Assembly: GCA_023634235.1 (NCBI GenBank) | Contig: JAMKCF010000143.1 | Coordinates: 1 to 64,000 of the forward strand | Reading direction: 5' to 3' | Length of the DNA: 64,000 nucleotides | Source of the DNA: Pisaster brevispinus | Lineage: Eukaryota; Echinodermata; Asteroidea; Forcipulatida; Asteriidae | In this document: positions 35,441-47,966 of the stretch, piece by piece | Numbering within the stretch: the stretch's first letter is position 1 | Layout of the letters: each line of letters opens with the position of its first letter | Position numbers and translations under genes: made by a program | Notes under the pieces: generated by a model | What the model saw: only the letters and a program-made list of their open reading frames with translations | Database searches by the model: none | Told to the model about the DNA's origin: nothing

Positions 35441-37644
35441 AGGGTCATGTGATGCAGAACAGCGAACAGAAGCATTGGCATCATTCTTAATTTAATTACC
35501 AAAGTGATCAAAAAGTCAGTGAATGATTTGAAGACAAAGATTTAAGAACTTTGTACATGAATTATGTATATGTGACTTTTCAATACAATGAACTAATGAA
35601 GGCACTTTCACCAGAATCTCTGAAAGTGTCCTGCCCCACTTCCTCCACAAAGAGAGGCGCTACTTTGCAACAATCACCACCATCTGTACTTCTTCCTTCT
35701 TGATCTCATTGAATGTTGAGGCTCTACTTTGCCTTCAACCTTCACCACTACCAGTCCATCTTCCTTATAGGCCTATATCTTTTTTATTGTTGAGGCAATA
35801 CTTTGCCTTCAACCTTCACCTCTGCCTTTTTTCCCATGATGCCCAACCTAATCTCCTGAGGACTATGGTACATTTGTCCTCTATAACTGTCATATGATTG
35901 TGCCTGACATGAAATTTATAAAAACTTTTACCAATTAGGACTGTACAGGTACATGTAGACTCTCTACAGCTTTAACAATTCAATTCCTGCAGATGGAATA
36001 GGGTCAAATTAAAACTTGCTCTGTATGACTAATTTTTTTAAGTCATGAAAGTGTTTTAGCACTAAATTAACCCCCAATAAAATAAAAAAAACAAAAAACA
36101 TTGTTTTTTAAAGGAAACTTATTCTTTTGGGAAGTATAGCTCTGAAAATAACTGTGGATGTAATGAACATTTCTAAATCTTTCAGGCTGATCTTATCCTT
36201 GAATTTGATATTCAACAATTGTCAAAGAAACACACGGGCAGTGTTGTCAAAAGTTTTCATGACTACTTCTAACACCTTTTTTTATTCAGAAAATTTCTAT
36301 AGCTTTGTGTAGTTTCAATTCAGCTGATGTTATTCCTTCATGTTAAGACTTTGGTCAATGACTTATTCCATTTAGCACTCAGAGTAAATTCTGGTATCAC
36401 AAACTGAACCAATCCGTAATATTACATGTTCATTTATACATGCCTTTACATGTATGCCTCAATTTGTATGTGTCTAGTCATCAAACCATTCAGTCTAAAT
36501 GTACTCCTGTAATGTTTATTTGGAATTATGTTAAAGACATGGCAGTTAGAGTGCTTTTCAAAAAAGTGTTTGGTATCTTCAACTGAAAACCTAGTTGGTA
36601 TAAACCTAATAATGGTTCTTATCCAACATGATTTAAGATTAAAAGAGAAGGCTGAAAAAGGACGGTATTCATTTTAAATTTGTTAGCCTTTGAAATAGGC
36701 ATAACATGTACAAAATGAACATACATGGAATCAGTAATCTAAATTTATTTTTCATTTCTTGAAAGCTAGAGGATTAGACTATTAGAAGGAATAGTCTCTT
36801 CCCAAAGCCATTGACATACCATGTCTTTAGCATATTGTACAATGTTATTATTAGTTCATACAGTTTCATATGGTTTCATTACCATACCAAAAACTCAACA
36901 GCCACGGAACTATAACTTTTTCAGAATTTCTCTCAAGTTCATTTCTTTGGCAAAAAGCTACTGAAATGTTATAAAAAGGACTGATCTTACTGTAAAATCC
37001 ATATGATTATTCATGAATACTACCTGAGTATTATTAAGAATGCTAACATGCTGAAACTGTAATCCAAGCTGTTTTTAAATAATTAAACTGTGAATTAAAC
37101 AATTTACGCTACCAGACATTTTCATTTGAGGGGCTGGGGGGGGGGGGGGGGGCTAAGGGCTTATGTATCCAAGTATGAATTTGTGCTTTTGTTTAACCTG
37201 GGTGGGGGGGACATTGATACTCTCAGCATGTCTGATACTTGATATTAATGCCCTTGTCAGGGAAATATTCCAATTACAAATTAAATATAATTCAATGAAC
37301 TTCCACATGGGAAATAATACTCTGTCAGTGCTGAAACTGAATCAGTAGACTGAGACTTTATATTAATTAAATAATTTGTGAATTTCAACACATAAACAAA
37401 CAACTATCTTATTGTTAGCCAAAAATGAAACAGTCTTGACTTCTGAAGAAGCCCTGCTGTCAATATTGTATCACTCAATGAACATTTGAAATGACTGACA
37501 CAAATAAATGTTTCAGTGCATCATCTTGTTGCAGTGTTCAGACTGCAGACAAGCACTAGTTTTATTTAAAACAAAAAATATTTCATTCTTTTGTGTTCTT
37601 CATAACAAAATTTGGTTTGTTTAAGTGATGGCATTCTACTTACA
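35441..37644. other. Non-coding stretch with a hairpin and a 17-bp G run
   Basis: No gene recognised. Perfect hairpin arms 'agactatt' (36776-36783) and 'aatagtct' (36790-36797) enclose 6 nt. A G homopolymer lies at 37136-37152. Confidence 0.5.
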
Positions 37645-38091
37645 GTCTCTAAGACATACACTTTGGGAAATGTTTGTTTTCACAATTTACACAAGTGAAG
37701 AAACAGTTCATAGAAATGTCATTGTTTCTTTTTTCAATGCTTACCAAAACCCTTCTACTATTCGACTTGTAAATATCATCCACTGGTTTGGAATAATAGA
37801 TAAACTATGACAGTCTGCAATAATGTGTCTACACAGTAGATACAGTTATCTGTGCACTTGTTAGACATTACACATGCCTAGCAGTTTATTAGATAGTTGG
37901 AAATTCTTCTGGGAAAAAATATGACTGTTTTTTAAGAAGTGAAAACCATGTTTGAGTATTATCTGGTCATAGGAGTCAAGCAAATTATTCTAAAAGTTGT
38001 TGTTAGTGTTAACTTCAATGTTTAGGATAAAACAGATCTTGTCATCATCAAAATGATAGTTTACCCAAAGTGTAAGGTTTCTGTTAGAGAC
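37645..38091. repeat. Gapped inverted-repeat pair spanning 447 bp
   Basis: Left 'gtctctaagacatacacttt' (37645-37664, then 'ggg') is mirrored on the right by 'cccaaagtgt' (38064-38073) and 'ttagagac' (38084-38091). Two blocks match in the same order with a short size difference between them. No open frame of interest lies inside. Confidence 0.5.
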
Positions 38092-38368
38092 TCTTCTTTC
38101 ATGGCATGTTTAGTACAGTGTAAACAAACTGTTATCAACCATTCATTATTAGACAAAAAACATCCCCAGAAACATAAACCCATGAGGTAGTTTGTTTGAA
38201 CATAAATCATTCATTGCAAAAGTTGATAGCTACAACTGAACTTTTCATGTGACTGAACATGTGATATTTTATTAACACATGGAATTGTAAGAGTTCAACA
38301 AAACATAGACTTAGATTCTTTCTGGCAATAGTTATCAGATGGTTAACATGAAGGAGATATTAGGAATG

Positions 38369-38955
38369 GTCAGTAACTGGACTTGGATTCGTGTGGTGAT
38401 GACCATCAGAATAATGGGTCCAATCTCTGACTGTAAAATAAAAAAACGGAGATGCAAAAAGGAGAGTTCAGTAGCTAGACTACCTGATGAAAGTAGTTAA
38501 CATGATACAAGAGATATAAGGAGTGGTCGGTAACTGGATTTGTGTTCTTTTGGCGATGGCCTTCAGAAAAATGGGTCCAACCCCTGACTGCAAAAAGTCA
38601 AAATAATTGAGGAGATATAAAGAGTACCATACAATACATCAAGACTCCTGGATGAAAGTAGGTGACACTATGAAGAAGACATATTATGTGTGGTCAGTAA
38701 CTGGGTTAAGATTCTTTTGGCGATGGTCATCAGAATGATTGGTCCGACCCCTGGCAGCATATAGTCTATAAAAATGGAGAAATAGGTAATGGTCAGTAAC
38801 TGGGCTTGAATTCTTGTGTCGAAGGTCATAAGAGTAATGGGTCCTACATCTGGCTTTGAAAGGTCTCCATGAAATTGGAGATACATTCATAAGGTCTGGA
38901 AAATAACTGGACTTAGATTCTTTGGCGATGGCCATCTCAACAATCAGTCTGACTT
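38369..38955. repeat. Decayed tandem repeat, about 100-165-bp unit, five copies
   Basis: The block 'ggtcagtaactgg', then 'attctt.tgg.gatg', then 'catcag.ataatgggtcc' recurs at about 38369, 38526, 38693, 38791 and 38893. The first units carry an extra 60-bp segment with 'gatgaaagtag' and 'gagatata'. Confidence 0.85.
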
Positions 38956-40059
38956 GCTTCACTGTACGTCTAAGACCCATATGCACAGCATTTATCCAGC
39001 CTTTGCCTAACTGTTTGATAACTGTTGCCTTTTAATGTATGTACAACTAATGGTTTCTAATAAGGCTTATTACAGAAGTTCTGAATAGACTTGATTATAG
39101 AAAAAGAGTTTTATTGAAGAAGGGAAGGGGCACATGAGGGCATAATGTACATAATATGTCTCTTTGTTTGAAGAAATTTACTGGGGGAGAGTCCAAAAAC
39201 ACAATTTTAATTTTGTTGTCTCAACTAACTTTTTCCACTGTACTGTACATGCCATGAACAGTCGTAAAGTTTATTTTTAAGTTTTTTAATATAAAACAGA
39301 TATAAGATTCCAATTTTTTGGCATTCAATGTTTAATCTAGCAGCTGTGTGGTTGATGTTCTACATGTCCTGTTTTAATTGTACAATACATCAGATTGAAA
39401 AAGATTTGGCTGAAAAATAAATCCACAATCTCAAAAAAGAAATCATTAATTGTGTGGAATGTAGAGCTTAACCCACAGCCGATTCTTATATATGTTTTTA
39501 TTGCCAACCTGGTCACATGCTGCTTTAGGGACTTTGTAAGGGTAGCGGGTAGCAGGAGCTACTTCAGGATCTGACACTCCTGCCCACGCGATGTTACAGG
39601 TCCACTTTCCCTCAGTGGTTCCACCTGGTTGGGCCCTACCCGGGGTTAAGGGTATATTGAGAAACTCATAACCAAGCAGTAAAAACTTCACTGCTGTACT
39701 TGAATGGCTGATAAACATTTACAAAAAAGGAACACACAGAGCTTAAAGAAGATGGATCAGCATTTAGCCACTATCTGCTTAGACTTCTCAGATGAGCCAT
39801 GGATCAATTTCAAATGAGAAATCTGACGCTGCCGCCAAAACAGTAAGATTCTGATAAGAATTTTCACCAGTTTGTCAAAGTGAAGAAGTGTTCCAACCAA
39901 GGAAAGACTTGCCAATGATGCTGCAATAATCACAACGACCTAAGGTCCGGTGCAGATAAAGATATAAACCAATGGAGGATGTATGTATCCATTGCTAACA
40001 GCGGACTGATGACATCAAGATTGTTACAACCTATTCATCAGTCCTGTCCTGCACCAAAT
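38956..40059. other. Non-coding stretch
   Basis: No supported gene. Short open frames on either strand lack any recognisable protein. Confidence 0.5.
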
Positions 40060-40455
40060 CCAACAACTGTTACCAAAAGAAACTTAAACCGGAGGAGAGT
40101 TTTAAGAATGTTAAACTACAACTTGATGATATTAAGGAGTGCATTCACATTCAGCAATAACAGCAGAACTGATACCAGCAACCAAAGGAGACGTTAAAAC
40201 CTAACACTGCAATTTGATGGTATCGACGAATGGATTCACATTTAGCTAAATATCAACAGAACTGTTATCAAATTCAACAGGAGACCATGGAAGACTGCAA
40301 CCTGATGATATCCAGGAACGGAGTCACAGAAACTTACATCATCAAAACTGTCTTTAAAGAATGGAGGAGGCTCCTGAGAATGCTAATGGATGGAATCTGA
40401 AAAAAACTTTACCAACAGAACTGTTATCAATAACCAGAATGGAATGTAAATGAAG
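40060..40455. repeat. Decayed tandem repeat, about 95-bp unit
   Basis: Recurring order 'cagaactgttatcaa', 'acaggagacc', 'caacttgatgatatt' and 'gag.cattcaca' at about 40065, 40165, 40257 and, partly, 40415. Divergence is high, so the boundaries are approximate. Confidence 0.7.
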
Positions 40456-41450
40456 GATTGCTCCACTTTACATCATAGACTGCATTCCATTCCAATAATA
40501 ATATTGTAAAAAGTATATAATGCATGTGACTGGGTGGCTGTTCAAGTTTGTTATTAATTCCCTTTATATTGAAATGTTTATATTTAATTACAAATATTTA
40601 GATGTTTTTTTCTTCTACGGGGAGGTACATAACACACAACCTAATTTGAAATTCCAAAAATTAATCATAATGACAGTATTGGAGTGCTGTAAAGCACAAA
40701 TCCACCATAAGGTGCTGAAAGCAAAAGAAAAGTGTAAAAAGTTAACAGTTTCTACAATCATCATAAGATTTGTTCGTTTTTCATTAATGCTTCAGGTTTC
40801 CAAATGAAAATTTCCAATAGAAACAAATTAAATGAACAACTTGTGCAAGATTGAGGGTCAATACGTTCCCCTTTAAAGAAAAGTGAAATAACTAGACATT
40901 TCATTAGACCCTTATATTGGATTTACAGGTAGACTGAATAATAACGGTGACAGACAAGGTGTCGCTTCTCCAACTTCTGATGTTTTTCAAGAATAATTTT
41001 ATTAATCACATTAAAGTGACTCATTTGGATTGGTTCCGTTTGTCCATAATTTACTCATTAAAAAAAACAATTTATCTTAAAAGGAAATCAAATTAAATTG
41101 AATTCAAATTAAATTGAATTCAAATTAATAACTTTTTGTTATTATTTATCATCTCCATAAAGCATAACTATGCATATTAGGAAAACCCATAACTATCTTC
41201 TTCTTTCAAATTGACAGTGCCTAATAATAAGAAATAAGATCATAACAAACAATGCACTCATCTACTGTTATTTTCAAATACTTATTTCTGTTAATTTCCT
41301 GTGGTGGTATATTTCTTGCCTTTCATCTCTATACATCCAGGCCGATAACTCACTTTTTATTTCCTTTAAATTTACATGGATTTGATTTCCGGTCCCTTTT
41401 CACGTGTCTTGGTTTTCTTCTCTCCCAAATTAAAGGATTTCGTTTTTCCT
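40456..41450. other. AT-rich non-coding stretch
   Basis: Includes a short exact repeat 'aaattaaattgaattc' in tandem (about 41090-41127). No gene recognised. Confidence 0.55.
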
Positions 41451-41728
41451 CTCAAATCACTGACCTTTGATCATGTGTGGATGCCACTTCTCAAATCACT
41501 GACCTTTGGTCATGTGTGGATACAACATCTCAAATCACTGACCCTTGATCACATGATGCCCCTTCTCAAGTCACTGACCTTTTATCATCTTTGATCACTT
41601 GATGCCCCTTTCTCAAATCACTGACCTTTGATCACGTGATGCCCCTTCTCAAATCACTGACTATTGATCATGTGTGGATGTCACTTCTCAAATCACTGAC
41701 CTTTGTGGATAATGTGTGGATGCCATTT
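41451..41728. repeat. Tandem repeat, about 36-47-bp unit, seven copies
   Basis: Each unit starts 'ctcaaatcactgacctttg' and continues 'atcatgtgtggatgcc' or 'atcacgtgatgcccc'. The two unit types are interspersed. Confidence 0.92.
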
Positions 41729-42477
41729 GGGGTAATTTTAGAATATAGAAGACATGCAGAAGAAGATATGCACTTATTTGTTCTTCTTGATATAAAAGAA
41801 GAATTGATATTTTGAAAACTCATTAGAAATCAACTTAAGATGAGCAAACCTAATGTTTAAATCCATCCCTCCTTGATTCCAGCCCAATTACTCAACTCCT
41901 TCAGATGGAGTTTTCTAGAAGATCCAAACCATAATGAACTGCCTCAACTTGGTCAAGGATTAGAATAATCTGGACAATGTATGCTTTTTATGATGTTAAA
42001 ATATAGGCTTAGAAAATTAGCTGATATGTTATTGATTAACGTTATTGATTCGAATCGGCCAAGGCAGGGTACAGGAAATTTGACAGTCAATCAGATTTAA
42101 ATCATTTTATTCTATCAACATCATCTGATTGCTGGAAGAACATCTCAAATTCAATGATAAATGTATTATCTATGGCGTCACGTTTTGATGTAAATGAAAT
42201 ACTAAAACATTTGTGTCACAACAGACCATTTCCTTTAACAAGAACAGCATTTACTGCTAGTGATCTATGTAACAGTAATGACTGGTTATAAGTATTGCAT
42301 AAGAATTGTATACGCTGCTCTCAAGTTAAGTGGATATTAACTTTTTAAAAGGTTCATTATTACAAAAAAGCAAACTGACAATAATAAAGAGAACTGTCGC
42401 GTCTTCATCCTGTACCCTGCCTTTCAAAACTTGGATCAACATGAAAGTCTAATTCATTTACTTCATTTTGTTTGCAG
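41729..42477. other. Non-coding stretch before the candidate last exon
   Basis: It ends in a pyrimidine-rich run and 'tttgtttgcag' (acceptor ending at 42477). Nothing else recognised. Confidence 0.4.
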
Positions 42478-43219
42478 TGAGCCTGTGGTGTAGAGGAGAT
42501 GGAGATGGATGGAACAATTCTTGATGTCTCACTGCACTTGTTTGGATCTTCAGTGAGTTCTGGGAAACAGCTTCCTCTAGTCTACACTAAACAACAAGGC
42601 ATTGAGAACTAAGCGGTACAGAACAGTAGTTGAAAAGAGCAAATCCATGGCAATGGGGGATACTCCAGGATTTTCCAAAAAAGGGAAATGTTTGAATCCA
42701 AAGACATTCAGCCTTCAAACAGGGCTAAGTTTTTCAATTGATGAAAATGGAATAATTAACATATTGAAAATCACTGTGCTGAAGAAGCCAAATTTACTGT
42801 CATTATTATACTCTCATTGACACGGATTTGCTGTTACTTGGTTTTGATTCATCCTCAAAAGATGAGAACAATTAAATATCAAATTCTTAATGCCAGGCAC
42901 ATGGTAGAAAAGCTCTTTGGTTATAGGCTCTTGTTATGCCTAAACCCAGACACATTTTATTAAACTTTTACATGTATGCATATTCACTGTCTGAAAAACA
43001 AAGACGTTTTACAGCAATTGATCTTTCAAAGAAGTTCACTATGACCGAGTTGGGTTTCATCCACTGTCAAACAAACTACAATAGTCTCCAATGACTAATG
43101 CTACAAATCTGTTGTAGTTTCTGTTCTTGTTCAGGCCAAACAGAAGTCATATGCAGACAAGTTTTCCTCTGTGATATTGCAAAGGCAAAATAATTCTTAC
43201 CAATTGCCCCTTTTTTTAA

Positions 43220-43252
43220 TTCTCAAATTTGAACAAGAAACTAATTTGAGAA
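43220..43252. other. Perfect 10-bp stem hairpin
   Basis: 'ttctcaaatt' (43220-43229) and 'aatttgagaa' (43243-43252) are exact reverse complements around a 13-nt loop. Confidence 0.6.
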
Positions 43253-43300
43253 ACTTGGTGATGAATGGTTTAACAAGTTCTTCTCCATGTGCCTGGTTGT

Positions 43301-43740
43301 AAAGCCAAAGTGCAGCATCAGTTGGTTCTTACACATGTTATTCAAAGTCCCTTAGTAAAACCAGTATGTCCGCTTTCCAGAACGTTTTTTTTATTGAATC
43401 ACTGTGGACTTACTTGACAGATACACACAGAAGTGTGAAGATGTTCATGTTTCAACATCAAATTGTAGAAATAATCCTGTGACTGATGCAAAGCAACCAT
43501 AAAGAATGATCAACAACTGACATTCATCATGTTGGTGAACCAATCCAACCAAAGGAATAAAACTATCTTGTTCTCTTGCCATAGCAGTGCTTTCTGCTCT
43601 AAGTTTTGATACCATTCAAGAACAGCTTTTCGACACTACAAGAATATGTGTCTAATGCCCTAAGTTGAAATAACTAATACTGGCAAAGTTAATTACTTAT
43701 GCCCCTTTATTCCAATGTAACGATGCTGCACTTTGGCTTT
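43301..43740. repeat. Perfect 19-bp inverted repeat spanning 440 bp
   Basis: 'aaagccaaagtgcagcatc' (43301-43319) is matched exactly by 'gatgctgcactttggcttt' (43722-43740). Two more outer pairs follow after one mismatch. A perfect pair this long within 1 kb is not expected by chance in AT-rich DNA of this size. Confidence 0.85.
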
Positions 43741-44728
43741 GCACAAAAGTTGTATAAAGGAAGTTGTGAGATTGATTTTGAATTGTCATGTTAGACTAAT
43801 TTAAGTTTTTATAGTCGATTGTAGAATTTGATTGAATTTTAAATAAGAAGTGTTAATGTTCAATATCGAAATGTACACTGGCACATCATATTATTTTATT
43901 TTAAATTTTGTAGTACTACAACGTGACTGATAAGCTGTGTAGATGTAGTCTGGTACAGTAACATCTTATCTGGTAGACACCATGGATGAACATGATTACC
44001 AAGCAGAACACAACAGTTTCGAACAACTCCTAAGCAAAAGAACTTTGCATGAGTCTCAAACACTAAAGTTATGCATTGCCAATGAACAATGCTGAGTAAA
44101 ATAGCTGTGCAAAGTACATGACCAAAGATCATGATGTAGTATGGGAGAGAAAACACTGAACCTGAATCTAGCCTCAACACCAAGAGCATTGCCGTGTGTT
44201 GACATGTGCGTAGCTTCAACATAAACTGTACTGTATCATCCCTCTCATTGATTACTGCATCCTAACGATCGAAAGCACTCATCAAAAGATGCATCTGGTT
44301 GGAATGTAAAGAGGTTACAGTATTAAGAAAGAAACTCAAATTGCAGTCAACTTCACTGTCAACCTCCAATGCTTCAATACCTACACAATAATCATTATGT
44401 GCTGTCGCTTTGAAAACCATTTAGCTCAATAGACTGCCAATTGTGTTTCCCTAAAGATGTGAGTTTATATGAATTCAAGGTACACACACTGTCCAAAGAT
44501 GATTATTTGAAGAAAACGATTGTGAGAGAAATATTGTTAACAATGAATAATGTTTGCAAAACAATGCATGAGAAAATCCGTTCTCAAAACAGACTTTGAG
44601 ATCAGTCTAGTGTCAAGAATTGATCATTTGGATGGTTATTTTACCTTGTCATGAACGGAAAGCTTGAAGAAACAGTGTGTGTACCAATGTTTAATATGAT
44701 GTGCCAGTGTACATAGTGTTTGTAACAT

Positions 44729-44775
44729 AATAAAAACGAGTCTGTTGTGTTTTATTTGGTTGTCTGTTATGTGTT
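44729..44775 (+). terminator. Candidate polyadenylation signal
   Basis: AATAAA (44729-44734) is followed within 15-45 bp by a GU-rich tract ('tctgttgtgttttatttgg'). This is the standard animal cleavage/polyadenylation layout. Confidence 0.45.
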
Positions 44776-45008
44776 GGGAAGCATCTGCTTTCTATTTCCA
44801 TCTTGTTGCAGCACAGACCTTTATCACGCAAAATTCATCTTTTTATTTTAATTTTTCCAAGTCAAATATCGAACAAGGTTAAGCTGGAACCAATCTAGCT
44901 GGGTAGTTTTGATCTATCTTGGAAGAACGATGAACATTTGATGACTTGAATTACTGCTATTTCTGTTACATGCAACCAATCAAAATTGTAAGTCGTTATT
45001 AATGACAC

Positions 45009-45530
45009 GTGTTGACTCAACAGTAATGCCAAGGCATTAACATACTGCTGTTGCTGTAAAAACACACTCTATCTCAGGCTAATCTGTTGTTTCAAATACA
45101 TGGCAATAATTGTACAGTTCAATAAGAGTGTACAGAAATGCTGAAACAATGCCAAATCAGATCACCCGAACATTAAATATTAAGCACTTCCAAATGTCGT
45201 ATGTTGACTGTGTAGTATTGCCATAGGCATTAACAAACTGTTCTTGCTTTGAAAACAGTCACTCTATCTGAGGCCAATATATTGTTTGAAATACAGCTCA
45301 ATATATGTGTCTATACACATGCTCAAACAATGCCAAATCAGATCACCTCAGCAATGAACAAAAAGTTCAACAATAGATCACCAGTAAACAGACAGTTTTT
45401 TAAGGGCAAAGCAACATCAATAAGACAATGTGTTATATTAGTTGGCAATACATTGGCGTGTAATCTGTTTGTACACAGATGCTGAAATAATTCCAAATCA
45501 GATCACCTGATCAATAGACAGCTAAAGTTT
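45009..45530. repeat. Decayed tandem repeat, about 190-bp unit, 2.7 copies
   Basis: 'tgttgact' then 'ggcattaaca.actg' then 'cactctatct.aggc' then 'aaacaatgccaaatcagatc' occurs at 45009-45200 and again at 45202-45350. A partial third copy ends 'ttccaaatcagatcacct' near 45508. Confidence 0.82.
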
Positions 45531-45884
45531 AGAATGTCATTATCATTTATTGACAATTGTAAATGTTAAAATAAGTTGCTTTGCCCAGATGGATTTAAAA
45601 GATGGCGTGATAAAGGTCTAAAACACTTCTGGTAATGTGGACGGTGAGTTCAAGGGAAGGTACAATGTTAGAAACAATTAATCAAACTAGGACCAAAAAG
45701 GTCACACGGTTCAATCGTTTAAATTTTGATGGAAAACATTTTTTTGCTAGGAACAAATTTCAACTGGACATTATCTTTTTGCACTTTTAGGCCTTTTTTT
45801 TTCTTTGACAAAATTCTGCCAAAAGTTACACCGGTTTGAAACTTCCGATTTCAAGGAGTCTTAATCTGTTTAACAAATACAAAA
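45531..45884. other. Non-coding stretch
   Basis: 'aaagatggcgtg' at about 45599-45610 repeats the 'aagatggcg' word. No gene seen. Confidence 0.45.
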
Positions 45885-46312
45885 ACATGCTACAAAAAAC
45901 TTCTACAAAAAAAAATGGTCTATCAAACTGTTTGAGCATAGAAAAACTTGCGCTCCTATCTATTTACACAAACAAAAACTTGTTGATTTTTCCCCAGAAA
46001 TTTCTACCAATTCAAACTGTGAGCATTTTAACATGCGAAAAACTCGCATCTTTTATATCTATTTGTACACAAAAAACTTGTTGTTTTCCCCAGATATTTC
46101 TTCCAAAAGTAAAACTGTTTGAGCATTTTAACGCAAGAAAAACTTGCGCTTGTATAAAACAAAAACTTGTTGATTTTTCCCCAGAAATTTCTACCAATTC
46201 AAACTGTGAGCATTTTAACGTGCGAAAAACTCACATCTTTTTATATCTATTTGTACACCAAAAACTTGTTGTTTTCCTCCAGATATTTCTACCGAGTCAA
46301 ACTAGTTAATCT
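45885..46312. repeat. Alternating A/B tandem repeat (about 90-100 bp) with a hairpin in each unit
   Basis: Two unit types alternate. Type A contains 'gttgatttttccccagaaat' and type B contains 'ttgttttccccagatatttc'. Each carries 'gagcattttaac' followed by a small hairpin: 'atgcga' + aaaac + 'tcgcat' (46033-46049), 'cgcaag' + aaaaa + 'cttgcg' (46132-46148), and a one-mismatch version at 46220-46236. The 157-codon open frame over it starts at TTG and is simply the repeat read through. Confidence 0.85.
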
Positions 46313-46596
46313 ATTAGTACAAACAAACTTACGTTTTTTTTAACTTATAAAATACCAACCAATTAAAGCTCTCTGAAAAAAAATTGTACCTTCGCTTTAA
46401 ATCCACATATAAAATAGTGCTGCAACTTGTATTGAAATAGAAAGCAGATGCATTATGGGGATATGGGGAAGGTAAGTACATAGATAGAGGGCAGCAGAGT
46501 CTGAAATAAAGACTAAGTATACACAAGTGTTCATATCTGTTGTTATTTATTCATACTATTCACATCTATTCATATTTAAATTTGACCTTGAACTTG
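46313..46596. other. Non-coding spacer
   Basis: AT-rich; contains 'aaataaag' at about 46505. Nothing else recognised. Confidence 0.4.
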
Positions 46597-46800
46597 AAAA
46601 AAAGAAAAAAAAAAAGAGAAGCACCCCGGCGAATGCAAGCCCCCCCTGGTGCTCGCACAAGTGTTCCCCGCCCACAGGTGTCAACAGACCTGTCGATGAG
46701 CGCCCTCTATCAACACCATTCAGTGAGAGACTTACTGCAGTGTGTTCAATTGTCCCCAATATTTCTAAGTCTGTGTGGCCAAAGAGCCCTCTGTTGACAT
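46597..46800 (-). mobile_element. Dispersed repeat, copy 1, next to an A-rich run
   Basis: 'gcaccccgg' (46621-46629), 'ggtgctcgcacaagtgttcc' (46648-46667) and 'caggtgtc' recur in inverted orientation at 57262-57338. A looser match continues through 'gtgtgttcaa.t.tccc.aa.attt'. The plus-strand A-rich run just before it (46597-46619) would be a T run at the 3' end if the element reads on the minus strand, as for a Pol III-type transcript. The family is unknown to me. Confidence 0.6.
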
Positions 46801-47966
46801 AACAAGGGAAGGATCAAATGAACTCTAATAATCAGTTGACTTAGACACGGAGTTAGATGTATCTATCTACCACTCAGGATATTGCCTATGGAAATGGCAC
46901 CTTCAAAGTCTACTCTGAACTTTATTTTAGGCAAATTAAATTTGCATAATTGCATCCTGGTTTTTGATCCTATCAAATGAAATATCAAACAAATGTACAG
47001 ATTTTTGCCAATTTTCTTTAATAGTTTGCCATATTTAGATTTAAGGTCACTTTTCGTTTCTACCGCACTGATCATGTTTGCTGACGTCACAAAGAAGAAC
47101 CTAATAAATCTCTGCAATTTTAGTGTTTTTCTTAGCTTGTTTTATTGAAATTTCGACATACATTTTTTTAAGGCAAGAAGTCTAGGCTGTTGTACAAATT
47201 ATTGTTGGTCAATGGTGTTTAAATGATCTCCTACTTGAGGAAATAATAATTAAGTAAATTGTTAAGTTACTAATGCATTTAGCCTTGTCCAAGTTCATCA
47301 GCGCAAACAGTGAATTGATTTTAGTGTGTGTAAATGACAACAGATGATGTGACTTAGTTTAAAGTACTATTGCACATGAAGCGTTTACTGAATGAGCTTT
47401 TTTATGTTTCTTATAGAAACTGGAAGAGGATATTTGAGCGCAATGGTCTCCCATTCATTTGAATGAGTAGAGAAGTCAGATATTAAGGTCGGATATCGAG
47501 GTGTAATGGATCTGACCACATATCTTCAAGGATGTCGAAATCTAGCACACTTTTAACTCAACTATTTATTTCAAAGAAAAGTAGATTGGTAATATTTTTG
47601 TATCGCTTTTAAGAACTCTAGCTGAGTGACTAGTAGTTTTTAACACTTTTCAAATATTTCGAAGCAGAATTTCTAATTGAATTGGTTGCCATTTCTACTA
47701 GAAGTTTTGTTGAATAAAGTATTTGAACCAAAGCAATTCCTGCATCCTAACTTTGAGGCATTTCGTAACAAATACAAGGTTCCGAAGTCCGTATGATTTG
47801 ACTTGATTTGTTTGATGTAACTATTTGTGCCTATTTTATTCTATTTCACTGATTTCAAGCAAGTTATTTTTCTATTTTTTCACCATTTAGAATTGTGGCA
47901 TTAATTTTTAACTTGTAACTTCCCTTAAACTTTCTTTCTCCCAGTTTCTAGGGTGCCAAACTCTCC
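46801..47966. other. Non-coding stretch
   Basis: No supported gene. The minus-strand frame at 46863-47117 shows no recognisable protein. Confidence 0.45.

Larger units (their letters stand above)
42478..44750 (+). ncRNA. Candidate terminal exon or long 3' UTR
   Basis: It starts after the acceptor 'cattttgtttgcag' with 'tgagcctgtgg' and can run without an obvious donor to the AATAAA at 44729-44734. No long open frame exists in either direction. If it is one exon it would be about 2.27 kb of non-coding RNA, containing a 19-bp perfect inverted repeat (43301-43319 with 43722-43740) and a local hairpin (43220-43252). Supported by signals only. Confidence 0.28.

Noticed and set aside
45836..46309. 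157-codon open frame
   Set aside because: It begins at TTG and lies wholly within the alternating tandem repeat; its repetitive peptide is the repeat translated.
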